Source of the DNA: DATEUP01 sp041485285
Lineage (GTDB): Archaea; Thermoplasmatota; DTKX01; DATEUP01
Direction: 5' to 3'
Length of the DNA: 64,000 bases
Assembly (NCBI GenBank): GCA_041485285.1
Contig: JBGPJF010000002.1
Span: 62,001 to 126,000, forward strand
Each line of letters starts with the position of its first letter. Within the stretch, counting starts at the first letter, position 1. The notes beneath the pieces were generated by a model, which saw only the letters and a list, made by a program, of their open reading frames with translations, did not search any database and had not been told where the DNA came from. Shown piece by piece: positions 7,913-16,100 of this stretch. The translations under genes were made by a program, and so were the position numbers.

Positions 7913-8995
7913 ATGATGACCGGCCGGGCCGCAAAGGAAGACCAAACTGCCAAGGAGCCTGCCGAGCGCAAGGCGCCGGCAGGCCCCGAGCGGACCGTGG
8001 AGACCCGCAAGATCCAGCGGTCGGGCCGCGGCTCCACCGTGCTCTCCCTGCCGAAGGAATGGGTCGACCGCGTTGGCCTAAAGCCGGGCGACCCAGTGGC
8101 CCTCTATTTCCAACCCGATGGGTCGTTTGTCCTTTCGCCGCGCCTCATCGAGTCCTCTTCGCGCCTCAAGGCCACGCTCGAGATCGACCCGAAGCGCCCC
8201 GCGCGCACCACGCGCCAGATCATCGCCGCCTACCTCGAGGGGTTCGGCCAGATTGAGTTGCGCTCCAAGACGGATATCACCCCGGCGATGCGGCAGACGA
8301 TCCACGACGGCGTGCGCAAGATCATCGGCCTCGAAGTCGTGGACGAAGGCCGCGACCGGATCGTGCTCCTTGACGTGGCAAGCCCCTCCGACTTCCCGAT
8401 GGGCCGCGGCCTGCGCCGGATGCACATGCTCACGCACGCGATGCACGAAGACGCCGTAGCCGCCCTCGTGGAGGGGCAGGGCGAGCGGTCAGTAAACGTT
8501 CTCAACCGCGACGACGAGGTCGACCGGCTCTACTGGCTGATCTTCAAGCAGCACCACCTCATCCTCCGCGACCCGCGCTTTGCCGCCAAACTCGAGACGA
8601 CTCCGCAGAAGTCGCTCGGGGTAATGCTGGCGGCGCGCATCCTGGAGCGCGTCTCCGACCACGCGTGCACGATCGCGCGAAGCGCGGGCGATCTGAGGGG
8701 GTCGCTCCCGAAAAGCATCGCGGACGGCCTGCACGAGGCAAGCCGCCAGGCCCTGACCTTGCTGGACCGCGCCTTCCAATGCTTCGCCGCCGACGACGAC
8801 ATGGAGGCCCACGAGGTGATTGAGTCGGTGAAGCCCTTCGAAAACCGCGTGTCGTCGCTCCGCGAATCGATCGGCGGCCTCAAAGGCCGGCAGGCCGTGG
8901 CGCTCGCCTACGTGCTCGAGTCGATCGAGCGCACGGGCGCATACGCCACCGACCTCGCAGAGCTCGCGGTGAACAATGCCGTGCGTACCCAATGA
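7913..8995 (+). CDS. AbrB-PhoU phosphate uptake regulator
   Basis: A 360-residue archaeal PhoU-family regulator. Residues 24-70 form a SpoVT/AbrB swapped-hairpin DNA-binding domain (KIQRSGRGSTVLSLPKEWV). PhoU helical bundles follow, with metal-site segments EVDRLYWLIFKQHHLIL near 200 and ARILERVSDHACTIARSA near 242, and a second pair near 275-355 ending AYVLESIERTGAYATDLAEL. The family is found in archaea near pst genes, where it is thought to couple phosphate status to transcription. It is transcribed away from the pst operon. The first 20 residues are charged and probably disordered. ATG at 7913 and ATG at 7916 are both possible starts. Confidence 0.92.
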   Translation: MMTGRAAKEDQTAKEPAERKAPAGPERTVETRKIQRSGRGSTVLSLPKEWVDRVGLKPGDPVALYFQPDGSFVLSPRLIESSSRLKATLEIDPKRPARTTRQIIAAYLEGFGQIELRSKTDITPAMRQTIHDGVRKIIGLEVVDEGRDRIVLLDVASPSDFPMGRGLRRMHMLTHAMHEDAVAALVEGQGERSVNVLNRDDEVDRLYWLIFKQHHLILRDPRFAAKLETTPQKSLGVMLAARILERVSDHACTIARSAGDLRGSLPKSIADGLHEASRQALTLLDRAFQCFAADDDMEAHEVIESVKPFENRVSSLRESIGGLKGRQAVALAYVLESIERTGAYATDLAELAVNNAVRTQ

Positions 8996-9031
8996 CAGCA
9001 AGGCGTCAGGCGAGCCAGGGAGCGGACCACA

Positions 9032-9460
9032 ATGACGACGCTCGCCTTCGTCTGCGTCCACAACGCGGGCCGTAGCCAGATGGCGGCGGGCTTCGCTCGG
9101 GCGCTTGCGCCCCCCACGGTCCGTGTCCTGTCCGGCGGGACGGACCCGGCCAAGGCCGTGAACGCTACCGTCGTGGCTGTCATGGGGGAACGGGGCATTG
9201 ACATCTCAAGCGCCGTGCCGCACAAACTAACGTACGACGAGGCGATGTCGGCCGACTTCTTCATCACGATGGGGTGCTCGCCCGAGGAGGCGTGTCCCGC
9301 CGGCTACCGCGGCGACACGCGCGATTGGCAGTTGCCGGACCCGAAGGGCAAGGGCATCGACGAGATCCGCGGGATCCGCGACGAGATCGAGATTCGCGTG
9401 GCCGCGCTGCTGGCAGAGATCGCCGCCGAGGCCGCGACGAAGCGGGGTGGACGGCCATAG
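9032..9460 (+). CDS. arsC: Low-molecular-weight-phosphatase-type arsenate reductase
   Basis: A 142-residue protein of the LMW protein-tyrosine-phosphatase fold. The P-loop CVHNAGRS begins at Cys9 (CX5R), and the catalytic aspartate lies in LPDPKGKG near residue 104. The CVHNAGRSQMA form is typical of thioredoxin/glutaredoxin-linked ArsC rather than tyrosine phosphatases, and a redox Cys lies near residue 85 (MGCSPEEAC). It probably reduces arsenate to arsenite in the cytoplasm. The MIP channel gene starts 41 bases downstream on the same strand, so the two likely form an arsenic module. The start is preceded by AGGGAG. The substrate is inferred from the family; phosphatase activity is not excluded. 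Confidence 0.88.
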   Translation: MTTLAFVCVHNAGRSQMAAGFARALAPPTVRVLSGGTDPAKAVNATVVAVMGERGIDISSAVPHKLTYDEAMSADFFITMGCSPEEACPAGYRGDTRDWQLPDPKGKGIDEIRGIRDEIEIRVAALLAEIAAEAATKRGGRP

Positions 9461-9501
9461 CGACCGGCGGCGCGGCGCCGGCGCCTTCCCTCTCGCTCAG
9501 G

Positions 9502-10173
9502 ATGGCGGCCGAAGCTGCCGGCACTTTCATGCTGGTCTTCGTGGGGCCGGCGTCTGTGGCAGCCACCGCCTCCGACGCCTCGTTTCTGCGACTTGTCTTC
9601 GTGGCGGCCGTTTTTGCAGGCACGGTGGCGGCCCTGATCCTCGCGATCGGCCGAGTTTCGGGCGCGCACATTAACCCCGCCGTCACCATGGCTGCGGTGG
9701 CAAAGGGCGAACTCGTTTTGCCCGTGGCCTTGCGTTATTGGGCGGTGCAGATCCCCGCGGCGTTTTCCGCGGGGTTGGCGCTTTCAATCGTGTTCCCGGC
9801 GGGCGCATCTTCGGCGCACCTCGGGTCTACGTCCCTCGGCGGCGGGACGGGTCGTGCCGCGGGCGCCTTGCTTGAAGTCGCGGGAACATTTGCCCTCGCC
9901 TTCGCCGCGCTCAACGCGGGTCGGCTCTCGGCAAAGCCCGCCTGGCAAGCGGCGATCATCGGCGCCGTACTTTTCGCGGTCATCGTCGCGATTGGCCCGC
10001 TTACCGGGGCGTCGCTGAACCCGGCGAGGAGCCTTGGTCCGGCGGTCGCTTCGGGGTTCTTCACGGACCTCGACCTCTACCTGATCGCCCCGACCGTTGG
10101 CGGGCTGGCGGCGGGCCTCGTCGCCAGGCGGCTGCCCACTCGGGCCAGGCCCGCGCCGGCATCTGGCGCCTAA
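9502..10173 (+). CDS. MIP-family channel (aquaglyceroporin-like), probable arsenite exit pore
   Basis: A 223-residue major intrinsic protein with six membrane segments and both half-helix motifs, SGAHINPAVT near residue 58 and TGASLNPARS near 173. MIP channels pass water, glycerol or arsenous acid by diffusion. The frame is open further upstream through arsC, but the first real start is the ATG at 9502, which gives the typical MIP opening AAEAAGTFMLVFVG. Placement 41 bases after arsC suggests arsenite efflux by diffusion, as in AqpS systems, with no ArsB pump in view. The stop lies 2 bases from the stop of a convergent gene. The pore family is certain; the substrate is inferred from context. 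Confidence 0.88.
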   Translation: MAAEAAGTFMLVFVGPASVAATASDASFLRLVFVAAVFAGTVAALILAIGRVSGAHINPAVTMAAVAKGELVLPVALRYWAVQIPAAFSAGLALSIVFPAGASSAHLGSTSLGGGTGRAAGALLEVAGTFALAFAALNAGRLSAKPAWQAAIIGAVLFAVIVAIGPLTGASLNPARSLGPAVASGFFTDLDLYLIAPTVGGLAAGLVARRLPTRARPAPASGA

Positions 10174-10175
10174 CT

Positions 10176-10709
10176 TCACGGAAACGGCGGCTTCGATTGC
10201 ACCCGGAAGGCCTCCGGCCGGGCGCACCAGAGGAAAAGCGCACAGCCAACGGCTGCATCTACCACCCGGTCGGACCCCGCGTCGGCCTCAAGGGTGAGCG
10301 CTTTCTCGTCCCACGTGCCAAGGGCGGAGTGCTCTTCGGAGACCGTGAGCGAAACCGTCCGGCGCGTGTAGTCGATCACGACCTCCACGCCAGTGCCGCG
10401 GACTTTCCCCTTGCCGCCCCCGTAGGGCTCCATCGCGATGTCCGAAATGGCGCCGCGCCGGTCCACCTGGATGCGCCCGCGCCGCCAGTCCGCCGACGCG
10501 AACCACACACGGCTTTCAGGAGGGGCTGGGTGCGCGGCCGAATAGATCCGCAAATCTCCGCGCGGCCCGAACGACGGCGGCGACACCCATCCGCGCTCGA
10601 GGATGTGCTGGAAGTCGGGGTGCTGCATCGAAGGGACCGCAACCACCTTGCCGGACGGCCCCTTGACCTTGAGGACGCCGCCCTCGAGGGCCACGCGCAC
10701 CGACCCCAC
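10176..10709 (-). CDS. Uncharacterised protein, partner of the MBL enzyme
   Basis: 177 residues that I do not recognise. The N-terminal 150 residues look like a soluble beta-rich domain (GGVLKVKGPSGKVVAVPS near the start, then RIYSAAHPAP). The last 30 hold a short hydrophobic stretch, VVDAAVGCALFLWCA, that could be a membrane anchor or a buried helix. Translation probably begins at the GTG at 10709 behind GGGAGGG. It starts 18 bases after the MBL gene on the same strand, so the pair is probably co-transcribed, and a role beside that enzyme is possible. No motif supports a specific function. Confidence 0.7.
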   Translation of the reverse strand: MGSVRVALEGGVLKVKGPSGKVVAVPSMQHPDFQHILERGWVSPPSFGPRGDLRIYSAAHPAPPESRVWFASADWRRGRIQVDRRGAISDIAMEPYGGGKGKVRGTGVEVVIDYTRRTVSLTVSEEHSALGTWDEKALTLEADAGSDRVVDAAVGCALFLWCARPEAFRVQSKPPFP

Positions 10710-10727
10710 GGGATCCCTCCCTTGATG

Positions 10728-11426
10728 TCAGCCGTGCGTGTTGGCGTACTGGATCTCTCTCCACCCGTGCGGCTGCGGGGGCCACCCCTCTGTCATGTAG
10801 CGGACGAAGGCCTCCTTCGTCTTCTGCGTGACCGCTTCGTTGCCCGCGCGCTCGCGGCCCATCGTGGTGGAGCGGTCAAGGGGCAGGCCGTGCTTGGGCC
10901 CGAAGTGGCACGGGTTGATGTTCACGGCGTCCGTAAGTCGCAGGAGCTTGTCAAACACGGAGTGGTAGAGCTCGGTCGGGCCCTCCGGGTAAAAGTCGGC
11001 GCGCCCGACGGTGCCGACGAGCAGGGTATCGCCCACGAGCGCGTCGTCGCCGGCGAGGAAGGTCATCGCGTCGGGCGTGTGGCCGGGCGTCGCGATCGGC
11101 CTCACTTCAACATCCCCGACACGCAGGTGCGTCCCCTCCGAGATCGGCGTGTGCGGGAACGCCGCGCCGCTCTTTGCGGGCATCCACAGCGCAACCTTGC
11201 GCGCCGCGGCAAGCGAACGCGCCGAAGAGATGTGGTCGGCGTGCGTGTGCGTCTCCCATACCCCCACGATTTCGAGCTCATGGGCCCGGGCGGCCTCGTC
11301 GTACAGGAACGGGTCCTGCGTGGGGTCGACGACCACGCACACGCCCGCGGAGGGGTCGGCGAGGATGTACGAGAGGCAGCCCGACGACTCGCGCGCCATT
11401 TGGATGATTTCGGGCACTGGGGCCAT
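10728..11426 (-). CDS. MBL-fold hydrolase, persulfide dioxygenase (ETHE1)-like
   Basis: A 232-residue metallo-beta-lactamase-fold enzyme. The metal motif HTHADHISSAR lies near residue 60, a second metal histidine in PGHTPDAM near 115, the bridging aspartate in LVGDTLLVG near 133 and a late histidine in NPCHFGPKHG near 175. The GRADF segment after the third motif resembles ETHE1-type persulfide dioxygenases more than glyoxalase II. Such enzymes oxidise glutathione or other low-molecular-weight persulfides to sulfite with oxygen. It is followed by a co-directional unknown gene. The substrate is uncertain, since archaea often use other thiols than glutathione. Confidence 0.8.
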   Translation of the reverse strand: MAPVPEIIQMARESSGCLSYILADPSAGVCVVVDPTQDPFLYDEAARAHELEIVGVWETHTHADHISSARSLAAARKVALWMPAKSGAAFPHTPISEGTHLRVGDVEVRPIATPGHTPDAMTFLAGDDALVGDTLLVGTVGRADFYPEGPTELYHSVFDKLLRLTDAVNINPCHFGPKHGLPLDRSTTMGRERAGNEAVTQKTKEAFVRYMTEGWPPQPHGWREIQYANTHG

Positions 11427-11474
11427 TGGACCGACAGCGCGCGGCCGTTTGATGAGCGTTTCCTTGAGGCGGCC

Positions 11475-12464
11475 CTACCGGGCGAGCACCAGCCATGCAA
11501 GGTAGACGAGGTAAGCTGCGAGCAAGGCTGCCCCTTCTCGGCGTGTGACGCGCGAACCTGTCCTCATGAAGGCGAGCATCGCGACGGTGAACCCGAGCAT
11601 AACCGCAAAATCGACGAGGACGGGACCGCCAACGGGCAGGGGCGAAACGAGCGCGCTCACCCCGAGGATGGCGGCGATGTTGAAGAAGTTGGAGCCCACG
11701 ACGTTTCCCACAGCAATGTCGTCCTGCTTCTTGCGCGAGGCCACGACCGTGGTCGCGAGCTCAGGGAGTGAGGTGCCTGCCGCCACAACGGTGAGCCCGA
11801 TCGTGCGCGCATCTACGCCGGCGGCGGTCGCAAGATCGACGGCGCCCGTCACCAGGGCCTGCGCCCCGAGCACAAGAAGCACGAGGCCCGCCACGATGCC
11901 CCCTGCCACCCGCCCGCCGCTCCGGCGCGGTGCCTCCTTCAGCGGCTTTTCCTCGGCGATTGCTTCGGCCATCACCGGGGTCTTCCCCCGATTGTAGGCG
12001 AGAACAAGCACCCCTGCAAAGGCAGCCAGCAGGACGAGCCCGTCAACGAAGGTCAGCGAACCGTCGATAGAAAGCCCCAAGAAGAGGAGCGCGGAAAGCA
12101 AGAGTGTCACGGCGTGCGGCCGAAGGGACTTGGCCCGCACTGCGATCGGTGCGAGGATTGCGCCGGTGGCCATCACGACCCCGATGTTGAACACGTTGCT
12201 CCCCATGACATTGCCAACGGCCAGGGCCGACTCGTGGGATGCGGATGCGAAGAGGCTCACGGCAAGCTCCGGGGCCGATGTCCCGAAAGCCACGACGGTG
12301 AGGCCGATGAGGAGGGAGCTGACTCCGGCGCGCCGGCCCGCTTCGGCCGCGTTGTCTACGAGCCAGCTTGCGCCGTAGTACAGCAGGGGCAGGCTGATGG
12401 CGATGAGAATGAGTGCCTCAATGACCAAGCCAATGCCCCCGCCACAGGCTGGCGATGGGCGCAT
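11475..12464 (-). CDS. Sodium/calcium exchanger family protein (YrbG/CaxA type)
   Basis: A membrane antiporter of up to 329 residues with two inverted halves. Each half holds the alpha repeat: GTSAPELAVSL with GNVMGSNVFNIG in the first, and GTSLPELATTV with GNVVGSNFFNIA in the second. These acidic and asparagine residues form the ion sites. About ten membrane segments are visible, with a charged cytoplasmic loop (KPLKEAPRRSGGR) in the middle. The ATG at 12464 adds MRPSPACGGGIG; a TTG at 12428 behind a G-run gives a start right at the first membrane helix and is the better choice. It probably exports Ca2+ in exchange for Na+. It lies alone between unrelated genes. Confidence 0.9.
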   Translation of the reverse strand: MRPSPACGGGIGLVIEALILIAISLPLLYYGASWLVDNAAEAGRRAGVSSLLIGLTVVAFGTSAPELAVSLFASASHESALAVGNVMGSNVFNIGVVMATGAILAPIAVRAKSLRPHAVTLLLSALLFLGLSIDGSLTFVDGLVLLAAFAGVLVLAYNRGKTPVMAEAIAEEKPLKEAPRRSGGRVAGGIVAGLVLLVLGAQALVTGAVDLATAAGVDARTIGLTVVAAGTSLPELATTVVASRKKQDDIAVGNVVGSNFFNIAAILGVSALVSPLPVGGPVLVDFAVMLGFTVAMLAFMRTGSRVTRREGAALLAAYLVYLAWLVLAR

Positions 12465-12502
12465 CGGGGTCTTGAAGCTTCATAGGCAGTGAACCGGCCC
12501 GC

Positions 12503-13129
12503 TCACTTCGCTTCCATGTCGAAGGTCGCGCGCGCCAGGATGCGCACGTCGATCCCCATCTTGTTGCACACGGCCACGATGGCCGCGGGGTCGGCGGGGA
12601 TCCCGTACTTGGCAAGGATGCGGCGCACCCTCGTGTCGATCGGGAACGCGTCCACCAGCAGAATGTCGCGCAGGTAGCAGTCGATGATCTTCGTGCTCGT
12701 CGTCCCGAAGATGTCCTGAAGGGCGGCGCGCGCAAAGGAGCCGCCGCCCGCCTTGAGTTCTTCTGCGACGTCCTTCATCGACTTGCCGCTGTTGCGAAGG
12801 TAGAGCGTCATCCCGCGCAGGAACTTGCCCTGCCACCCCTGCCTCAGCGGATAGCACGCGGCGAGCGCTTCGGTCTGCGTGCTCGAGTATTGGTGGAGCG
12901 GCAGGCCAATCTCGATGTGCTTGGCTTTGACCTTCGTCCAGACGGCCATCTGCCGGGCGACCTTGTGCGGGCCCCAGGAGAGCACTGCGAGGAACCCCGT
13001 TTCGGGGTCAAGCTTGCCAAAGGTCGGGACGAGCCATTCGTCGCTATACTTGTCCTCGGCATCCTCGGGCACGCTGTTCCAAAGCTGCGACAGCTTCTCT
13101 TCAATTGGAAATAGCCCTGAGTCCGCCAT
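12503..13129 (-). CDS. HhH-GPD-like protein, possible divergent DNA glycosylase
   Basis: 208 residues without a confident family match. Residues 135-190 resemble the core of endonuclease III-type glycosylases: an ALQDIFGTTSTKIIDCYLRD stretch stands where the helix-hairpin-helix is expected, followed by DAFPIDTRVRRIL, close to the (V/I)DTHVxR aspartate segment of that family. The usual catalytic lysine and the C-terminal iron-sulfur cysteines are not apparent. The N-terminal half has conserved-looking aromatic residues (VLSWGPHKVARQMAVW) and no membrane segment. Its stop lies 16 bases before... no coupled gene; the TPR gene upstream ends 16 bases away on the same strand, so read-through transcription is possible. 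A base-excision role is inference from one motif. Confidence 0.65.
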   Translation of the reverse strand: MADSGLFPIEEKLSQLWNSVPEDAEDKYSDEWLVPTFGKLDPETGFLAVLSWGPHKVARQMAVWTKVKAKHIEIGLPLHQYSSTQTEALAACYPLRQGWQGKFLRGMTLYLRNSGKSMKDVAEELKAGGGSFARAALQDIFGTTSTKIIDCYLRDILLVDAFPIDTRVRRILAKYGIPADPAAIVAVCNKMGIDVRILARATFDMEAK

Positions 13130-13145
13130 CCTGTGCCCCTCCGGA

Positions 13146-16100
13146 TTACGCCAGACCGATCCGCTTCTCGAGCTTCACCGCGCAGAGTTCACGGTCCTCT
13201 TTGATCTCGCTGCGGTCGGGGACGAGTCCGATCGCCTCGTCGTAGGCGCGCAGCGCATCGGCAAAGCGCGCCATGAGTTCGAGGGACTTGCCCCTATTGT
13301 AGTGGGCAACCCAATCTTCAGGCCTTAACTTGATCGCCTTGTTGAAGCAGAAAAGGGCGTTGTCGACCTCGTTCAGGCGCAAGTGGGCCGCGCCGCGGTT
13401 GTTCCATGCCTGGCCGTAGCGCGGCCGGAGCTTGAGGGCCACCGTGAAGCACCGCAGCGCGTGGCGGGCCTCCCCCGCCTGGAGCAGGGCGAGGCCTTTC
13501 TGGTACCAGGCCTCGGCGGAGTTCGGCCGCACGACGGTCGCGCGCGTGAACAGGCGCTCGGCTTGGGCCGGGTCGCCGATGCGCAGGAGCGCCACTCCGC
13601 GGTTGTACACGACGTCGAAGTCGCGCGGGTCGGCGTCGTAGGCGCGCGAGAGCGCGGCCAGCGCTTCCTCGGGCTTGCCTTCTTCGAGGAGCGCGACGCC
13701 CATCCGCATCCACGCGCCCTTGCGGTGCTCGTCGAGCGCCGTGGCCTTGGCATATCCCTCGAGCGCCTTTTCGCGGCTTCCGAGTTCGTGGATGATGGCG
13801 CCGATCTCCTCCCAGCCGCGGGCGTCTTCGCGGTCGCGCAGGAGCGCCTTGTACATGCAGCGGGCGCCTTCGTGGTGCTCGCCGATGGCCGCAAGCGCGC
13901 GGCCCTTGCCGACCCACGCGTCGCTGTAGCCGGGCTTGAGCTGGAGCGCGGTCTCGAAAGCCGCCGACGCTTCTTCGTGGCGGTCCATCGCGAGGAGCGC
14001 GTCGCCCTTGACGCGCCAGGCCACTTCGGCCTTCGGGTCGACGTCGAGCGCGCGCTCGCCGAAGTCGAGCGCGTCGTCGACCTTGCCCTCGTCGAGTTCG
14101 AGTTCCGCGCGCTCGACGAGCGCCACGGGGTCGTCCCCTTTGAGCGTGAGCGCTCGCTCGTAGGCGGCGCGCGCGTCGGCGGGCCGGTCAAGCGCGCGCA
14201 GGATTCGCCCGCGCTCGAGCGCGAAGGCCTGGACCTCGGGGTCGAGCTCCTGCGCCCGGTCGTAGCACCTGAGCGCGCCCTCCTCGCGTTTCAGCGCGCG
14301 GCAGACGCGCCCGCGCAGCGCCCAGCCTTCGGCGTGGCCTTCTTCCAGGCGCAGCGCGCGGTCGACGGCGGCAAGCGCCTCCTCGTTCGAGCGCGTCTTC
14401 AGCAGCGATTCGGCCTTGAAGCGCCAGGTCTCGGGGTGGTCGGGGTCAAGGCGCAGCGACTGGTTGTAGGCGTTCACGGCTTCCTTCTGGATGCCCATGT
14501 GGAAGAGCGACCGCCCCTTGTTGCGCCACGACGAGGCCGAGTCGGGGTTGAGCGCGATGGCGTGGTCGAAGGCGGTGAAGGCGTCCTCGAAGCGGCCGAG
14601 CTTCTGGAGCACGAAGCCGAGCATCGTGTAGCCCTGCTCGGAGGCCGGCTCGAGCTCGAGCAGGCGCGCGAGCGCCGCGACGGCCTCGGCGTGCTTTCCC
14701 GCGTCCTTCAGCAGCCGCCCCTTGAGCAGCCACCCTTCCGCCTCGTCCGGCGCGATTTCAAGCGCCCGCTCGGCGGATGCAAGCGCAAGGTCGAGCTTGT
14801 CCTGCTCGGCGAGGATCTCCGCGCGCTCGCGGAAGGCCTGCGGGTAGTTCTCCTTCAGCGCGACCGCCCGGTCGACGGACGACAGCGCCTGGTCGTACCT
14901 CTTCATGATATGGAGGGCCCGCGCGCGCTGGTACCACATCGTCTCGTCATCGGGGTTCTGCTCGACGGCCATCTCTAGGAGGTCAAGGGCCTCCTCGATG
15001 CGGCCGAGCTTGGTGAGCAGGGCCAGCTTGCGCTTCCAGGCGAGCTCGAAGCGCGGGTCGTGCTTGAGGGCCTCGTCGTACTTGGTGACGGCGTCCTCGT
15101 CCTCCTCGAGCATTTCAAGCGCGAGCCCGAGGTCGCACCAGACGCCGGCGTTCTTGGGTTCGAGTTCGAGCGCGTGCTCCAAGGCCTTCTCGGCCTCCTC
15201 GTAGCGCTTGAGCGCGTGGAGCAGTTGCCCTTTGGCTTGGATCGCCCCGACGTCCTTCGGCTTTTGCCGCAGGAGCTGCTCGAAGGCGCGCAGGGCGTCC
15301 TTGAAGCGGCCGAGTTTCTTGAGCGTCTCCGCGCGCAGGCGCAGGATCGGTTCGTCCTTCGCGTTGAACCGCAGCAGCTTCTCGCAACAGACGACGACCT
15401 GGTCGTCTTGCGCGAGAGCCTTGTGGCACTCGAGCTTCATGCGCCAGGCGTTCTCGAGCTTGGCGTCCATGGAGAGCGCGACATCGAGCTGCTTCACGGC
15501 GTCGTCGTACTTCTTGAGGTGGAAGAGGGCCTCACCCAGGCGCAGGTACACGGGGCCGTCGGCGGCGCCTTGCTCCACGACGCCGGAGTAGCACCCCGCG
15601 GCCCGGTCGAAGTCCGTCTTGTCGAAGTACGCGTCGCCGAGGAAGCGCAGCGCCTGGATGTTCTTCGGGTTGATCTTGAGCACGCGCTCGAAGGCCTCGA
15701 CGGCCTGGTGGGGCCGCGAGAGCGAGAGGTGGTTGAGGCCCCGCTCGACCCACGCGTCCTCGTAGGTGGGCAGGATCTGGGTCGCGCGCTCGAGGTTCGT
15801 TGAGGCCTCCTCGAAGCGGCCGAGCTTGCGCAGCGCTTGGCCGCGCTTGAAGTGCGTCTTGTGGTCCTCGCCGTTGGCCGCCAGCGTCTTGTCGTAGCAG
15901 GCGATCAGCTCGGCGGTTCGCCCGAGCCGCGTAAGGATCGATTCCTTGTGCGCCCACGCCTCGAGGTTGTCGTCGTTGAGGCCGAGCGTGCGGTTGAACG
16001 CCGCAAGCGCTTCCTCGTCTAGCCCCCGCCGCTCGAGGATGAGCGCGCGGTTGAAGTGCGCGGCCTCGACCGTCGGGTCGATCTCGATCACCTTCTGGAA

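Noticed and set aside
9274..9501. Upstream extension of the MIP channel frame through arsC
   Set aside because: It overlaps arsC, reads as low-quality Arg-rich sequence, and MIP homology starts at the ATG at 9502.
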